A stretch of 64,000 nucleotides of DNA, taken from positions 1-64,000 of the forward strand of contig DAOLUH010000023.1 of assembly GCA_035420085.1 (NCBI GenBank). Reading direction: 5' to 3'. Position numbers and translations under genes: made by a program. Source of the stretch: DSWT01 sp035420085 (lineage in GTDB: Bacteria > Chloroflexota > Anaerolineae > B4-G1 > SLSP01). Every line of letters begins with the position of its first letter. Positions within the stretch are counted from its first letter, which is position 1. Positions 16,501 to 25,223 of this stretch are shown here, in pieces. Below the pieces are notes generated by a model. That model saw only the letters and a program-made list of their open reading frames with translations. It had not been told where the DNA came from and ran no database searches.

Positions 16501-18120
16501 CTACTTGAGATCGCGCGTGAGAATATCCAGGAATTCGTGATTGGTGCGCGTCCGGCGCATCTGTTGCAGCAGCGCCTCGGTGGCGGCGGTGATGTCATAG
16601 CCAGGGGTGGTGGGCGTGCCGGCCATCATCTGCGAGACCATGCGGCGCAGCAGCCATACCTTGCGCAGCGTCTCCTTGTCGAGCAGCAATTCTTCGCGCC
16701 GCGTGCCGGAGCGCAGAATGTCGAAGGCGGGGAAGATGCGCCGTTCTTGCAGCTTGCGGTTCAGGTGCAGCTCCATATTACCGGTGCCTTTGAATTCCTC
16801 GTAGATCATGTCGTCCATCCGGCTGCCGGTGTCAATTAGACAGGTGGCGAGGATGGTCAGACTGCCGCCTTCCTCGATGTTGCGCGCGGCCCCGAAGAAT
16901 TTCTTGGGCGGATAAAGGGCGGCCGGGTCGAGACCGCCGGACAGGGTGCGCCCGCTTGGCTGCACCACCAGGTTGTACGCGCGCGTCAGGCGGGTGAGGC
17001 TGTCCATCAGGATAACGACGTCGCGCCCGATCTCCACCAGGCGTTTCGCGCGGTTCAACGCCATCTCCGCTACCTGGGTCTGGTGGCCGACCTCTTCATC
17101 AAAGGTGGAACTGCTCACCTCGGCCTCGACCGAGCGGTCCATGTCCGTGACTTCTTCGGGACGTTCCCCAATGAGCACGACCATCAAGTGAATATCGGGG
17201 TGGTTGGCGGTGATCCCGTTGGCGATCTTTTGGAGCACTGTCGTCTTGCCGGCCTTGGGCGGCGAGACGATGATGCCGCGCTGTCCCAGTCCGATCGGTG
17301 CGACCATATCCAGCAGGCGCTCGGTCAAGTTTTGCGGTTCGGTGCTGAGGTTGAGTTTGCGGTTGGGGAAGATCGGCGTCAGGCGTTCGAAACGCGGGCG
17401 GCGCTTGGCCGATTCCGGGTCCATCCCGTTGACCGCCTCCACGCGCAGCAGGCTGTGGTACTTTTCGGTCTCCTTGGGCGGACGTACTTGCCCGATGACC
17501 ATGTCGCCGGTGCGCAGGCCGAAACGCCGGATCTGGCTCTGGGAGACGTAGACATCCTGGGGGCCAGGCATATAGCGCGCTGAGCGCAGGAAGCCGATGC
17601 CTTCGGTCGTGATTTCCAGGATACCGCCGCCAAAGCTGAATCCCTCGCGCTCTGCTTTGGCTTTGAGCAGCATTAAGATGAGATCCTCTTTTTTGCGCCC
17701 GCTGTAGCCGGAAACTTTGTAGGTGCGTGCCAAATCACGCAGTTCGGGCAGCCGGGTTTTCTCCAATGCGTTCATATCCATGTGCCGGAGGATGTCGGCC
17801 TGTTCCTCAATTTCAACGACCGCAGCGCCATGCGGCGGCTCCGGCGGCGCTTCTTCGATCTCCTCTTCTGGTTTGACCTCTTCGACTTCCTCATCGGGGA
17901 AGTATTCGGCCATCACCATCAACTCTGCGTCCTCGACATGGGAAGGCGCTGGCTGGCTGACGCTCTCTGCGGCTGGGGTTGGCTGGGCAACCTCTTCTGC
18001 GGGGGTGCAGGCGTCCGTCGTCTCCTCGGTATGCATGTCGTTTTCGCCTATCTCTGTGTCGAGTGTTGATGGATACTCATCTACAAGATTTTCAGGTTGT
18101 GTTTCGTCTTCGGGATACAT
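16501..18120 (-). CDS. rho: Transcription termination factor Rho
   Basis: Rho is a hexameric RNA-dependent ATPase that terminates transcription. The 539 residues are about 120 longer than E. coli Rho because of a highly acidic N-terminal extension of roughly 120 residues, rich in Glu, Pro and Thr. The Rho N-terminal and cold-shock-like RNA-binding region follows (LPELRDLARTYKVSGYSGRKKEDLI, given here in two parts: LPELRDLARTYK and SGRKKEDLI), then GILEITTEGIGFLR. The ATPase core has Walker A PPKAGKTT, Walker B VVILMDSLTR and the GSLTILATCLIDTGSRMDD region. It lies 45 bases after cdsA at the end of the rpsB-led run. Confidence 0.96.
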   Translation of the reverse strand: MYPEDETQPENLVDEYPSTLDTEIGENDMHTEETTDACTPAEEVAQPTPAAESVSQPAPSHVEDAELMVMAEYFPDEEVEEVKPEEEIEEAPPEPPHGAAVVEIEEQADILRHMDMNALEKTRLPELRDLARTYKVSGYSGRKKEDLILMLLKAKAEREGFSFGGGILEITTEGIGFLRSARYMPGPQDVYVSQSQIRRFGLRTGDMVIGQVRPPKETEKYHSLLRVEAVNGMDPESAKRRPRFERLTPIFPNRKLNLSTEPQNLTERLLDMVAPIGLGQRGIIVSPPKAGKTTVLQKIANGITANHPDIHLMVVLIGERPEEVTDMDRSVEAEVSSSTFDEEVGHQTQVAEMALNRAKRLVEIGRDVVILMDSLTRLTRAYNLVVQPSGRTLSGGLDPAALYPPKKFFGAARNIEEGGSLTILATCLIDTGSRMDDMIYEEFKGTGNMELHLNRKLQERRIFPAFDILRSGTRREELLLDKETLRKVWLLRRMVSQMMAGTPTTPGYDITAATEALLQQMRRTRTNHEFLDILTRDLK

Positions 18121-18165
18121 GGAATCCTCCTTGCACTCCTTGGTTGGTGTGAAATAAGGGAAGTC

Positions 18166-18984
18166 TCACGTCAAGAGCGTGACGAATGTCCAGGTTACAA
18201 AGCCTGTCCAGAGCAGGCTATCAATCCGATCAAAGATACCGCCGTGTCCGGGAATCAACGTTCCCGTGTCCTTGACGCCGACTTCGCGTTTGATCACCGA
18301 TACAAAAAAGTCACCCGCAGTCGTGAGCGTCGCTATCACCAGGCCGAGCAAAGCGCCCTTGCCCGGCGTCACATTGAGCGATTGCTGCGCGACGGTAGGC
18401 CAGAGCCAGCCGAGAAATGCGCCGGTGAGTATCCCGCTGGCGACTTCACCGGCATAGCCCTCCCAACTCTTGCCCGGGCTAATGGTCGGCGACATTTTGT
18501 GCCGTCCCCACCGCCGCCCGAAAAGGTAGGCCGCCGATTCGCTGATCCACACCACCGGGAGCGCGGTGAACGTCCACCACAACCCATCGGGAAGAGCGCG
18601 CATCCGCAACAGATACGCCCCACCGATACCCAGATATGTTCCGCCCGCCAGGGTGAGCGCCCATTCGGCGGTTGGCGCTTCTACCTCGGGATGGCGGTGC
18701 CGGCGATAGAGGATCCACCCCGCTGTCAGCAGCGCCAGCCCGGCCAGACCCGGCGCGAGCCATTGTCCATTGCCCCACAGCGCGTCGGCCAGCCACAGGA
18801 GATTAAAGGCGAAAACGCAGACCGGCGCCAGGGTATAGTTCTTACGTTTGAGCATCCGCACGTACTCCACGCACGCGAGCAGCGTCGCCGCAGCGATCAA
18901 GAGTGTGTACGACCAGTTGCCTGCAATGATGATAGCGATAACCGCCGGTAAAATAACAGCGATGCTGATCAGTCGGGTTTTCAT
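18166..18984 (-). CDS. cdsA: Phosphatidate cytidylyltransferase
   Basis: CdsA makes CDP-diacylglycerol from phosphatidic acid and CTP, the branch point of phospholipid synthesis, in the cytoplasmic membrane. The 272 residues contain about eight membrane helices. The family signature is present at the C terminus: VIKREVGVKDTGTLIPGHGG followed by FDRIDSLLW, and the earlier PGKSWEG is also conserved. It follows uppS in the order usual for bacteria (frr-uppS-cdsA), with a 190-base gap that carries a degenerate copy of the CCTTCGCAAGG repeat. Confidence 0.95.
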   Translation of the reverse strand: MKTRLISIAVILPAVIAIIIAGNWSYTLLIAAATLLACVEYVRMLKRKNYTLAPVCVFAFNLLWLADALWGNGQWLAPGLAGLALLTAGWILYRRHRHPEVEAPTAEWALTLAGGTYLGIGGAYLLRMRALPDGLWWTFTALPVVWISESAAYLFGRRWGRHKMSPTISPGKSWEGYAGEVASGILTGAFLGWLWPTVAQQSLNVTPGKGALLGLVIATLTTAGDFFVSVIKREVGVKDTGTLIPGHGGIFDRIDSLLWTGFVTWTFVTLLT

Positions 18985-19004
18985 GATAACTTCTCCATCC
19001 TGGC

Positions 19005-19086
19005 GAAGGTTCTGGGTGAATGATGCCTGAAATCCTGGACGGCAAAATAGACGTACTATGCAGTCTCGTGCGCAACCTTCGCAAGG
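19005..19086. repeat. Diverged CCTTCGCAAGG-family repeat between cdsA and uppS
   Basis: CTGGCGAAGGTT at about 19003-19014 and AACCTTCGCAAGG at 19074-19086 are inverted partners separated by about 60 bases. They occupy the gap inside an otherwise operon-like run. Confidence 0.4.
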
Positions 19087-19174
19087 ACGGCTGCTTTGCG
19101 TGATGAGGAGCCAGGCAGTTCCCTACAGGGGATGACGGGAAATGCGCTGTTCGAGTCGCCGAATCGCACAGTGA

Positions 19175-19900
19175 TCAGGCGTTCAATCCACCATAACGCC
19201 GATCACGTTGGCTAAAAGCTTTCAGCGCCGCATAAAACTCATCCTTGTCAAAGTCCGGCCAGTAGACCGGCGTGATATAGTACTCCGCGTAAGCCCCTTG
19301 CCAGAGCAGAAAGTTGCTCACCCGCATCTCTCCGCTTGTGCGGATGATGAGGTCTGCGTCGGGCATCCCCGCCGTGTACAAATGGCTGCTGATCAACGCC
19401 TCGGTCACGGCTTCTGCCGGGGTCCCGGCCTGGATGATTTTGCGGACTGCTTCGACGATTTCTTGCCGTCCCCCGTAGTTGAATGCGATATTGGCGATCA
19501 GCCGATCATTGTTGCGGGTGAGTTCCACCGCTGCTTGAATCTGCTCTTTGAGGTCATCCGATAACGGAGTCAAGTCCCCAATATGTCTCAATTGTACACC
19601 ATTTTTGTGTAATTCGCCAACTTCTTTTCCTAAAGCGTCCCGCAGGATGTTGAGCAGGCCACGCACCTCTTCCACCGGTCGCTGCCAGTTTTCCGAGGAA
19701 AAAGCATACAACGTTACGATGGGTACACCAAGTTCTACGGCAGCGCGCAGCACGCGGCGCAGGTTTTCGACCCCTGCTCGATGGCCGGCCAGACGCGGTA
19801 AGCCACGGCGGCGCGCCCACCGCCCATTGCCATCCATGATCATGCCGACGTGCTGGGGGAGCGGGGTTAAAGGTGGGTAACGGTCATCCGTGTTGGTCAT
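19175..19900 (-). CDS. uppS: Isoprenyl transferase (undecaprenyl diphosphate synthase)
   Basis: The cis-prenyltransferase builds the C55 lipid carrier for cell-wall synthesis from farnesyl and isopentenyl diphosphate. The 241 residues show all family regions: HVGMIMDGNGRWARRRGLPR with the Mg-binding aspartate, GHRAG, TLYAFSSENWQRP, NIAFNYGGRQEI, and the C-terminal DLIIRTSGEMRVSNFLLWQ with the conserved RTSGE..RxSNFLLWQ motif. It lies 116 bases downstream of frr. Confidence 0.95.
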   Translation of the reverse strand: MTNTDDRYPPLTPLPQHVGMIMDGNGRWARRRGLPRLAGHRAGVENLRRVLRAAVELGVPIVTLYAFSSENWQRPVEEVRGLLNILRDALGKEVGELHKNGVQLRHIGDLTPLSDDLKEQIQAAVELTRNNDRLIANIAFNYGGRQEIVEAVRKIIQAGTPAEAVTEALISSHLYTAGMPDADLIIRTSGEMRVSNFLLWQGAYAEYYITPVYWPDFDKDEFYAALKAFSQRDRRYGGLNA

Positions 19901-20016
19901 GCCATCTCCAATCTTTTTGTGCTAACCGGGAAGTGTTGGTGGAAGCAAGCTACAGGCGGAAGGCAAAACTTCAGGGGCGGCAGGGGGATGCTGAGCGTCC
20001 CCCTGCCGAAGTGCGA

Positions 20017-20574
20017 TCAGATTTCCATAATATCTTGTTCTTTGCGCGCGCCGCTCTCGTCCACCTTCGCCGTGAAACGGTCAATGAGTTTCTGGAGTTC
20101 GTCTTGCCCGCGTTTGCGGTCATCTTCCGAAATGAGTTTTTCGTTTTCATACTCGCGCAACTCTTCCAGAGCGTCACGGCGGATGTTGCGCAGCGCGACT
20201 TTCCCCTCTTCGACGCGCCGCTTCACGACTTTAACCAGTTCGCGGCGGCGCTCCTCTGTCAGACGGGGAATGGGGACGCGGATGACGCGCCCATCGTTGC
20301 CGGGATTAAGCCCCAGGTCAGCCTGCAAAATGCCCTTTTCGATGGCTGTAATGGAGGATGGATCATAGGGGCGGATGAGAAGCATCTGCGGTTCCGGCGC
20401 GGAGATAGCCGCAAGCTGGTTCAAGGGGGTGGGCATACCGTAGTATTCGACCGTCACCCGCTCTACCAGCGCCGGAGAAGCGCGACCGGTGCGGACGCTT
20501 TTGAAGTCTTCTTCCAAAGACTCCACCGTCTTGTCCATACGCTCTTCAGTTTCACTCATAAGTTCTTTGATCAT
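20017..20574 (-). CDS. frr: Ribosome recycling factor
   Basis: RRF splits post-termination ribosomes together with EF-G. The 185 residues equal the family length. RMDKTVESLEEDFKSVRTGR begins at residue 12 and contains the universally conserved RTGRASP; PIPRLTEERRRELVK is the second conserved block, and the C terminus is the usual helix with many Glu and Arg. The chosen start aligns with that of E. coli RRF. It follows pyrH by 61 bases. Confidence 0.96.
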   Translation of the reverse strand: MIKELMSETEERMDKTVESLEEDFKSVRTGRASPALVERVTVEYYGMPTPLNQLAAISAPEPQMLLIRPYDPSSITAIEKGILQADLGLNPGNDGRVIRVPIPRLTEERRRELVKVVKRRVEEGKVALRNIRRDALEELREYENEKLISEDDRKRGQDELQKLIDRFTAKVDESGARKEQDIMEI

Positions 20575-20635
20575 GTCTCTACTCCTAAAAACAGGCGGAA
20601 ATCCTACCGCGAGGGTTCACCGCACGGGCGGAAGC

Positions 20636-21352
20636 TTACCCGCCGATGAGGGTGCCGGCCGATTCTCCATTGATGACCCGTTCCAGCCCGCCAGGGTTCC
20701 ACAGATTGAGGACGACAATCGGGAGTTGATTGTCCATACAGAGCGTGATGGCGGTTGAATCCATAACGCGGGATTGTAGATTGAGCGCCTCCAGGTAAGT
20801 CAGGCGCTCGAAGCGGCGCGCGTCAGGATTTTTCATGGGGTCGTCGCTGTAGACCCCATCAACTTTCGTCGCCTTGATCAGCAGATCCGCCGCCGTCTCG
20901 GCTGCGCGCAGCGCGGCTGCCGTGTCGGTGGTGAAATAAGGATTGCCGGTCCCTGCGCCAAAGATGACGACCCGCCCTTTTTCCAGATGGCGCATCGCGC
21001 GCAGGCGGATGTAGGGTTCGGCAATCGCTCGCATCTCGATGGCGGTCTGCACGCGCGTGACCACCCCTTCGCGCTCCAGGGCATCGGCCAGGGCCAGGGA
21101 GTTCATCACCGTGGCGAGCATCCCGATTTGATCGGCGCGCGCGCGGTCCATCCCATGCGCCAAACCATCAATGCCGCGCCAGAGGTTCCCGGCGCCGATG
21201 ACGAGGCCGATTTCCACCTCTTGGGCGTGGATGGCAGCGATGCGGCTTGCAACTTCCTCGGCGCGCTGCGGGTTGATGCCTAAACCGCCGGGGTTGGAGA
21301 GCGATTCCCCGCCGATTTTGATGATGACCCGTTTGTAGATGGGATGCGCCAC
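20636..21352 (-). CDS. pyrH: UMP kinase
   Basis: PyrH phosphorylates UMP to UDP and belongs to the amino-acid kinase fold. The 238 residues start with a GTG codon and show IIKIGGESL, GLVIGAGNLWRG, the MLATVMNSLALADALE helix, FGAGTGNPYFTTDTAAALRA and the ATKVDGVYSDDP segment. These are all hallmarks of bacterial hexameric UMP kinase, which is usually regulated by GTP and UTP. It lies between tsf and frr, 31 and 61 bases from them, in the classical gene order. Confidence 0.96.
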   Translation of the reverse strand: MAHPIYKRVIIKIGGESLSNPGGLGINPQRAEEVASRIAAIHAQEVEIGLVIGAGNLWRGIDGLAHGMDRARADQIGMLATVMNSLALADALEREGVVTRVQTAIEMRAIAEPYIRLRAMRHLEKGRVVIFGAGTGNPYFTTDTAAALRAAETAADLLIKATKVDGVYSDDPMKNPDARRFERLTYLEALNLQSRVMDSTAITLCMDNQLPIVVLNLWNPGGLERVINGESAGTLIGG

Positions 21353-21383
21353 GCTGTCCCTCCGTTCGATAAAAAGCCTGGGG

Positions 21384-21989
21384 CTACTGCCCCAGGCTTT
21401 CTCCTAATTCGAATCGCGCAAAACGCCGCAGGACCATGTTCTCACCTGTCTTGGTGATTTGCTCCTTGATCAGGTCGTCAATGGTCCGCTCTTCGTCGCG
21501 GATGAATGCCTGCTCCAGCAGACAGACCTCCTTGTAGTACTTCTCCATACGCCCATCCACGATGCGGTCCACGACCGCTTCTGGCTTGCCCTCATCCAGG
21601 GCCTGCGCGCGATAGAGCTGCCGCTCGTGTTCAAGAACCGCGGCGGGGATGTCTTCACGTTTGACGTAACGCGGCGACATTGCGGCAATCTGTAGCGCAA
21701 TGTCGTTGACCATCGTCTTGAACTCGTCGGTGCGGGCGACGAAGTCGGTCTCGCAGTTGACCTCGACCAGCACGCCAATGCGGCCGCCCCCGTGAACGTA
21801 CGACACGACCAGGCCGTCTTTGGCCTCGCGGTCCACACGCTTGGCCGCTTTAGCCAGCCCTTTCTCCCGCAGCCAATCCACCGCTTTATCGAAATCGCCT
21901 TCGGCGACTTCCAGGGCTTTACGACAATCCAGAATGCCGGCTGCGGTCGCCTGCCGCAGCTCTTTGACCATGGCTGTTGTGATTTCCAT
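21384..21989 (-). CDS. tsf: Elongation factor Ts, short form
   Basis: EF-Ts is the nucleotide-exchange factor for EF-Tu. The N-terminal UBA-like domain is clear (VKELRQATAAGILDCRKALE), followed by the TDFVARTDEF motif that contacts EF-Tu. At 201 residues it is about 80 shorter than the E. coli protein and resembles the short form known from Thermus and several other phyla; the N-terminal domain and the core are present and the C-terminal part is reduced. Its start lies 2 bases past the rpsB stop, so the two are translationally linked. Confidence 0.95.
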   Translation of the reverse strand: MEITTAMVKELRQATAAGILDCRKALEVAEGDFDKAVDWLREKGLAKAAKRVDREAKDGLVVSYVHGGGRIGVLVEVNCETDFVARTDEFKTMVNDIALQIAAMSPRYVKREDIPAAVLEHERQLYRAQALDEGKPEAVVDRIVDGRMEKYYKEVCLLEQAFIRDEERTIDDLIKEQITKTGENMVLRRFARFELGESLGQ

Positions 21990-21991
21990 TG

Positions 21992-22846
21992 TTACATTAA
22001 CTCCTCATCGTCTTCGTCTTCGTAATCCAGCTCGTCCTCATCCACGTAGCCTTCATCAACACTTTCATCATCAAATTGAATCTGGCGCAGGCGGGCCAAC
22101 GTCTCGGCGCTGAGATACTTCTCGTCCTCGGCGTAGATTTCCTCTTCCGGCGCTCTTTCTTTGCGCAAGGCCAGCCCTTCCAGAGCCGCATCCGCAATCT
22201 TCGAGGTCAGGAGCCGGATGGCGCGGATGGCGTCATCGTTGGCAGGAATGACGTGATCAATTTTTTCGGGATTACAATTGGTATCTACGACGGCGACGAT
22301 GGGAATCCCCATACGGTCAGCCTCTTTGATGGCCGTGGCTTCATTTTTAACGTCAATGACGAAAATAGCGCCCGGAAGCTGCTCGGTGCCCTTCAACCCG
22401 CCCAAGCGCCCGTTGAGTTTTTCGATCTCCCGGTTGAGCACCAGCGCCTCTTTTTTCGTGAGAAGCTCAAACTCACCCGCGTCGCGTCGCGCCTCTAGCC
22501 GCTTCAGGTGCTCGATCCGTTGCCGGATGGTGCGCCAGTTGGTCAACGTACCGCCGAGCCAGCGCTCGTTGACATAGGGCATACTGCAACGGATGGCTTC
22601 CTGCTGGATGGTTTCTTGCGCCTGGCGCTTGGTGCCGATGAAGAGCACTTGCCGTCCCTCGGCAACAACGTCGCGTACCACGCCATACGCCTTCTCCAAC
22701 AATCTGACCGTCTGCTGCAGATCAATGATATGCACGCCGTTGCGCTCGGTGTAAATGTAGCGCGCCATCTTGGGATCCCAGCGCCGCGTGCGGTGCCCGA
22801 AGTGCACCCCCGTCTCCAATAACTGCTTCATTGTTACAACTGCCAT
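21992..22846 (-). CDS. rpsB: 30S ribosomal protein S2 with an acidic C-terminal tail
   Basis: The start is the ATG at 22846, because a full AGGAGG (about 22858-22863) lies upstream and the protein then begins MAVVTMKQLLETGVHFGH, as in other S2 proteins. The frame stays open a further 82 codons upstream, but that part is the leader and resembles nothing. The 284 residues include GTKRQAQETIQQEA, NERWLGGTLTNWRTI and DVKNEATAIKEADRMGIP, all standard S2 blocks. The last ~45 residues are unusual: after the normal end they become strongly acidic (DESVDEGYVDEDELDYEDED). It is the first gene of the rpsB-tsf-pyrH-frr run. Confidence 0.95.
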   Translation of the reverse strand: MAVVTMKQLLETGVHFGHRTRRWDPKMARYIYTERNGVHIIDLQQTVRLLEKAYGVVRDVVAEGRQVLFIGTKRQAQETIQQEAIRCSMPYVNERWLGGTLTNWRTIRQRIEHLKRLEARRDAGEFELLTKKEALVLNREIEKLNGRLGGLKGTEQLPGAIFVIDVKNEATAIKEADRMGIPIVAVVDTNCNPEKIDHVIPANDDAIRAIRLLTSKIADAALEGLALRKERAPEEEIYAEDEKYLSAETLARLRQIQFDDESVDEGYVDEDELDYEDEDDEELM

Positions 22847-22976
22847 ATTACCGCTAAACCTCCTGTGATTTTGTTGTGGACCTCCGCGATCTTCCGCCCC
22901 TTCGAGGACCGACATCCGCCGGCACTCCCCCGTCAGGTCCAACCGCGTGTGATCTTTGGGCATAGCCCAAGTCGTC

Positions 22977-23004
22977 ATTCTACCATAAAAAGATGAACCG
23001 GCAA
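22977..23004 (-). promoter_or_regulatory. Promoter of the rpsB-tsf operon
   Basis: On the minus strand TTGCCG (22999-23004) and TAGAAT (22977-22982) are 16 bp apart. The transcript would have a GC-rich leader of about 125 nt before rpsB, room for the S2-mediated autoregulation known in other bacteria, although no conserved fold was recognised. Confidence 0.6.
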
Positions 23005-23115
23005 CCTCGCCTTTCCTGTTGGCGGATTTTTCGGACTCTGGTAAGATAGGGTGATGGCCTTGCGAATCTGTTTTTGCATAAAATTTCACCATACTCGAAC
23101 ACGTGGAGTTGGATT

Positions 23116-24525
23116 ATGCCATCTGATGGAACCACACTAAGCTGGCTGTGGGGCTATTTCGTCCCAGCCGGCCTTTTGCTGCTCACCTGGGGAGGGCTGC
23201 CGCCTCAAAAAGCCCGGCGCGTCACGCCGTTGGCCGCTTTAGCGGTGGCGTTGGCGGTGGTGGGCTACTGGGCCGTTGGCTTCGCTTTCCACCTGGGCGG
23301 CGCTCAGGCCGTCAACCCCGACGATCCGGCCCTGGCGGGACTGAATCTGTTATTCCCCTTGATTCCACGCTCTCCTGAATGGGGTTTTGTCGGATTGGCC
23401 GGGTTTTTCCTGACTGGAGCGGAGATCACACCGACGGTCTTCGCGCTTTTCCTGGCCTACGCCCCCTTGATGGCCTCGGCGACGTTGCTGGTCGTGCTGG
23501 CGCTCGCCGATACGCGCCGCTGGTTGATGGTTGTCGCGGGGGCTTTCGCCGGTACAGTGGTTTTCCCGGTGGCGGCGTGCTGGATGTGGGGCAGTGGCTG
23601 GCTGGCGCACTTGGGCGACACAGTTGCGTTGGGCCACGGCTTTGTGGACTTCGGCGGCAGCGCGCTGGTGTTGTGGCTGCCCGGCATGATGGTTTTGGGC
23701 ATTTTGCTGCTCCAGCCGCGTCAAACCGTCGCCGACCCGCCGGCCCCACCGCCGGCCCATTTCCCATTGTTAGCCAACCTGGGCGTCCTGCTGATGGGGA
23801 TCGGCTGGACAGGATGGGCGCTCTCCGGGCCATTTCATACTTCCGGCGCAACCTGGGACTGGAACCGCGCAGCGATCAACGTGCTACTCGGTATGGCCGG
23901 GGCGACGCTCGCCGCGCAGCTTTATGCCTGGCTCGTCACCGGTGAAACGGAGTCCTTGTTGGCGGCGCGGGGGTCGGCGGCCGGGTGGGGGGCGGTGTTG
24001 GCTGCCGCGCCGTTTCTATCGCCGTGGGCGGCGTTAGCGGTAGGATTTTTAGGCGGGTTGCTCTTCGCGTTCTTGCTGTATGCTGTGGATGTGGTCCTGC
24101 GCTTGCGGGACGCTTCGGCGACCGTGGCGTTGGGGCTGGTGGGCGGATTATGGTGCCTGCTCAGTGTGGGGATTTTTGCCGATGGTCGCTGGGGACAAGG
24201 CTGGAATGGGGTGAGTGTGCCGACTGGCGCTGGCGGCGTCGTTGGCTTGTTCTTTGGGGGCGGCGTCAAACAGTTGACGGCGCAAATCGTCGGTCTTGCG
24301 GCGGTGGGACTGTGGGGATTGTTGTGGGGCGCGCTTCTCGGCTTTATCGCGCACCCGCGCCTGTCCCAGCGCCACCCGGCGACGGTTGAGGCGGTGTTCT
24401 CGCCCGCTGTGACGCCTGCCGAAGCGGCGGATGCTGCTTTAGCGCCAGAGCCAGTTTTGGACGAGTCGCTGGCCGAAATCCTGCCCCCCACCGTCTTGGA
24501 TGGTGAAGAAAATGTATCATCCTGA
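23116..24525 (+). CDS. Ammonium transporter (Amt)-like membrane protein lacking the twin histidines
   Basis: The start is ATG 23116 with GGAG (23105-23108); a longer frame from 23074 would run into the rpsB leader. The 469-residue protein has about eleven membrane helices and aligns in order with Amt/AmtB. WMWGSGWLAHLGDT followed by HGFVDFGGSALVLWLPG matches the W-G-G-W-L...DFAGGTVVH helix, LGLVGGLWCLLSVGIFAD matches the HG-V-G-G helix, and GLFFGGGVKQLTAQIVG matches the last conserved helix. In AmtB each of the first two helices gives a pore histidine; both positions are leucine here. Ammonium conduction as in AmtB is therefore doubtful; a sensor or changed-substrate role is possible. No glnK gene is nearby. 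Confidence 0.75.
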   Translation: MPSDGTTLSWLWGYFVPAGLLLLTWGGLPPQKARRVTPLAALAVALAVVGYWAVGFAFHLGGAQAVNPDDPALAGLNLLFPLIPRSPEWGFVGLAGFFLTGAEITPTVFALFLAYAPLMASATLLVVLALADTRRWLMVVAGAFAGTVVFPVAACWMWGSGWLAHLGDTVALGHGFVDFGGSALVLWLPGMMVLGILLLQPRQTVADPPAPPPAHFPLLANLGVLLMGIGWTGWALSGPFHTSGATWDWNRAAINVLLGMAGATLAAQLYAWLVTGETESLLAARGSAAGWGAVLAAAPFLSPWAALAVGFLGGLLFAFLLYAVDVVLRLRDASATVALGLVGGLWCLLSVGIFADGRWGQGWNGVSVPTGAGGVVGLFFGGGVKQLTAQIVGLAAVGLWGLLWGALLGFIAHPRLSQRHPATVEAVFSPAVTPAEAADAALAPEPVLDESLAEILPPTVLDGEENVSS

Positions 24526-24560
24526 AAGTCTTTCACGTTTTACGTTTCACGTTTTAGGAC
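24523..24560. repeat. CGTTTTACGTTTCACG word repeat
   Basis: Between the Amt-like gene and rsmD lies a stretch built from CACGTTTTACGTTTCACGTT. The same words, in either orientation, recur at 55645-55695 and 61905-61960. Confidence 0.55.
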
Positions 24561-24567
24561 CTCGTCA

Positions 24568-25134
24568 ATGCGCGTGATTGCCGGGAAAGCGAAAGGTCGG
24601 AAACTGCAAGCCGTGCCGGGGCCGGGAACTCGTCCGATGACGGATCGGGCCAAGTCGGCGCTCTTCAGCATCCTGGGCGAGGATGTCGTCGGGGCGCGCT
24701 TCCTCGACCTTTTTGCAGGGACAGGCCAGGTAGGCATCGAGGCGCTCAGTCGCGGGGCTAACCATGCCGTCTTCGTCGAAATGAACCACGCGGCGCTGCG
24801 TACCATCCACAACAACCTGGCGTTGACCGGCCTGGCATCGTTGGCCGAGGTCGCGCGGGCCGACGTGTTTCACTATCTCGCTGCGCCTCCACAGCCCTTT
24901 GATTACATCTACGTTGCGCCGCCTCAGTATCGGGGTTTATGGATACAAACCTTACGCGCGTTGGATGCCGTTCCGGATTGGCTGAAAGAAGATGGCTGGG
25001 CGATTGCGCAGATCAACCCTCTGGAATATGAACCGGTGCCTCTTGACCACCTTGTGCTCTTCGATCAGCGGAAATACGGCGGCGTTATGCTTTGTTTCTA
25101 TATGATGAAGATTGTGGATGCTCCTCATCCGTAA
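24568..25134 (+). CDS. rsmD: 16S rRNA (guanine(966)-N2)-methyltransferase RsmD-like
   Basis: RsmD methylates G966 of 16S rRNA. The 188 residues start with the family signature MRVIAGKAKGRKLQ and continue RPMTDRAKSALFSIL, then the SAM-binding motif FLDLFAGTGQVGIEALSRGA. The catalytic motif IV, usually D-P-P-Y, appears as Y-V-A-P-P-Q-Y (FDYIYVAPPQY), with alanine in place of the first aspartate and an inserted glutamine. This may be a lineage variant or an altered catalytic site. It follows the Amt-like gene by 42 bases. Confidence 0.88.
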   Translation: MRVIAGKAKGRKLQAVPGPGTRPMTDRAKSALFSILGEDVVGARFLDLFAGTGQVGIEALSRGANHAVFVEMNHAALRTIHNNLALTGLASLAEVARADVFHYLAAPPQPFDYIYVAPPQYRGLWIQTLRALDAVPDWLKEDGWAIAQINPLEYEPVPLDHLVLFDQRKYGGVMLCFYMMKIVDAPHP

Positions 25135-25147
25135 CCTTTGCAAGGAT
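25132..25147. repeat. Half copy of the CCTTCGCAAGG-family repeat
   Basis: AACCTTTGCAAGGAT differs from the AACCTTCGCAAGGAT core at 2473-2487 by one base and overlaps the rsmD stop. No inverted partner is visible. Confidence 0.4.
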
Positions 25148-25175
25148 GGTTGATTGTTATCTCTGCGCATCTTTG

Positions 25176-25203
25176 TTGCCATAACCTCGTTTGTGAATAT
25201 AAT
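25176..25203 (+). promoter_or_regulatory. Promoter of the winged-helix regulator gene
   Basis: TTGCCA (25176-25181) and TATAAT (25198-25203) are 16 bp apart, giving a start near 25210 and a very short leader before the GTG at 25224. Confidence 0.6.
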
Positions 25204-25223
25204 GTTGTAGAGATTTCCTGGTT

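Noticed and set aside
22847..23092. N-terminal extension of S2
   Set aside because: The frame is open, but S2 similarity begins at MAVVTMKQL, a full AGGAGG precedes that ATG, and the predicted promoter lies within the would-be extension.
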